Below are positions 5,376 to 6,425 of a stretch of DNA of 6,425 nucleotides, piece after piece (within the stretch, counting starts at the first letter, position 1; the number at the start of each line of letters is the position of its first letter). The notes beneath the pieces are model-generated. The model was not told the DNA's origin. It was given only the letters and a program-made list of their open reading frames with translations, and ran no database searches. The position numbers and the translations under genes are program-made. Source of the DNA: Candidatus Babelota bacterium (GTDB taxonomy: Bacteria; JAGOBX01); contig JAGOBX010000210.1 in assembly GCA_017999075.1 (NCBI GenBank), positions 1 through 6,425 on the forward strand. The letters run 5' to 3'.

Positions 5376-6425
5376 ATGAAAAAAATACGTGTTTTTATTA
5401 TAGAAGATGAAAAAGATACATTAAATATGTTAATCACATATTTGAAAAAAAATAGTTTTGAAGTAAGCGGATATGCTTTAAATGGAAATGATGCTATTCA
5501 AATTATAAAGAATAATCAATCAGATATAATATTAACTGATATTGGGCTGCCAGGTGAGTTTGACGGAATTGAAACTATTGAAATAATTCAGCAGGAAAAT
5601 GATATTCCAGTAATATTTATTACCGGATTTGATTCACAAGATTTGATTGATAGAGCAAAAAAAATTAAGTATGCAACTTATCTGCATAAACCTATTGATT
5701 TAAATAATTTAAGCGCTGCAATTGAGATTGGATTATATCAAAAAAATTCGGATAATATTTTTATTAATTCAATTAGCGAAGCGTATTCTTATAATAAAAT
5801 AATTTATAATAATAACAATATTCCAGCAGATTATATAATAATTACAGTAAACGACAATTTTGCTAAAATATTAGGATTGGATAAAAAAAATATTTGCGGC
5901 AGAAAAGCGTCGGAACTATATGATTTGCAAAATGTGGAATTGAAAAATGATTTTTATAACTTGTTAAAAATATACTCAAACTTGAAACCGAATGGGGAAA
6001 AAAATGAGTTTGAAAGGTACTCCCCAATTACCAGAAAATGGTATAAAATAATTACATATTCGCTAAAAAATGAATATTTTATAACATTAAGAAGTGATGT
6101 TACCGAATTAAAAAGAAAAGATAAGTATTTGCTTGAGTTTTATACTTCATTACAGTTGATTCCAAGTATAGTTGTAATTACTGATGTTGATGGAAATTTT
6201 GAATTTGTAAATTCTGCATTTGAAAGGGTAACAGGATATATAATTGCTGATGTACAGGGCATATCCACCAAAATTTTAAAATCCGAAAATTATGATCCTG
6301 GTTATATTAAAAATTTGTGGGATACAATAAAATCAGGAAATATCTGGCGCGGGGAGTTTTACAACCGTAAAAAAAATGGAGAGTTATATTATGAATTTGC
6401 GATAATCGGTTCAATTAAAAATGAA
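5376..6425 (+). CDS. Response regulator with receiver and two PAS domains, C-terminus beyond window
   Basis: 350 residues are present and the frame is still open at the right edge. The start ATG (5376-5378) is the only one available, since an in-frame TAA lies at 5358-5360; no Shine-Dalgarno is visible. Residues 1-120 are a CheY-type receiver: acidic pair E10/D11, phospho-acceptor D55 in LTDIGLPG, T83 in FITG and K105 in LHKPID, all key residues intact. Residues about 145-243 form a diverged PAS domain (ITVNDNFAKILGLD at 156-169, ending ITLRSDVTELKRKD). Residues about 253-350 form a canonical PAS/PAC domain, with VVITDVDGNFEFVNSAF at 266-282, TGY at 286-288 and the PAC-like WRGEF...KKNGELYYE at 324-340. 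It is a cytoplasmic signalling protein fed by a phosphorelay and by PAS ligands or redox state. The missing output could be a histidine kinase, GGDEF/EAL or a DNA-binding domain; none is visible. Divergent placement from the surface protein hints at, but does not show, a regulatory link. Confidence 0.9.
   Translation, partial: MKKIRVFIIEDEKDTLNMLITYLKKNSFEVSGYALNGNDAIQIIKNNQSDIILTDIGLPGEFDGIETIEIIQQENDIPVIFITGFDSQDLIDRAKKIKYATYLHKPIDLNNLSAAIEIGLYQKNSDNIFINSISEAYSYNKIIYNNNNIPADYIIITVNDNFAKILGLDKKNICGRKASELYDLQNVELKNDFYNLLKIYSNLKPNGEKNEFERYSPITRKWYKIITYSLKNEYFITLRSDVTELKRKDKYLLEFYTSLQLIPSIVVITDVDGNFEFVNSAFERVTGYIIADVQGISTKILKSENYDPGYIKNLWDTIKSGNIWRGEFYNRKKNGELYYEFAIIGSIKNE

Overview
This AT-rich bacterial window holds three protein genes and one notable non-coding stretch. 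A cation:proton antiporter runs off the left edge (1-117, minus strand, only its first 39 residues present). A 1405-residue secreted mosaic protein fills the centre (802-5019, minus strand). A response regulator with PAS sensor domains runs off the right edge (5376-6425, plus strand, 350 residues present). No RNA gene of a known family, CRISPR array, insertion sequence or phage gene was recognised.

The organism looks like a member or relative of the Bacteroidota/Chlorobiota (FCB) lineage, probably from a metagenome. This rests on three things. The antiporter N-terminus resembles those I recall from Bacteroidota and Ignavibacteria. The style of the FN3 and 'PTVTTQAVSSI' repeats is common in secreted proteins of that group. 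Shine-Dalgarno signals are weak or absent. Against a typical Flavobacteria/Bacteroidia member, the best promoter-like sites fit ordinary sigma-70 consensus (TTGACA-17-TATxxT). The surface protein has no recognisable type IX secretion C-terminal signal. The phylum is therefore an inference.

Layout. Positions 1-117 are the antiporter start, with a near-consensus promoter (147-175) and a palindrome over its likely transcription start (132-149). Positions 262-605 look like a self-contained minus-strand transcription unit with no convincing ORF: two tandem TTGACA-17-TATxxT promoters, a hairpin beginning at the predicted start site, degenerate repeats of GGTTACTNGTTT, a second hairpin, and a GC-rich hairpin followed by a pyrimidine-rich tract. 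It may be a small RNA of about 265 nt or a structured leader for the antiporter. Positions 606-801 are AT-rich spacer. Positions 802-5019 encode the secreted protein: signal peptide, N-terminal beta-rich domain, an Ig-like repeat, three near-identical FN3 repeats, a right-handed beta-helix of about 12 coils, two divergent FN3-like domains, and three C-terminal copies of a 22-residue WTD...RKxHxDELR motif at an exact 38-residue period. Positions 5020-5375 are a divergent intergenic region with a good promoter for the regulator. Positions 5376-6425 encode the receiver-PAS-PAS protein.

The regulator and the surface protein are divergently transcribed, so a regulatory link is possible but nothing in the sequence proves it. 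The points most worth checking are the candidate non-coding RNA and the C-terminal WTD/HxDELR repeat module.
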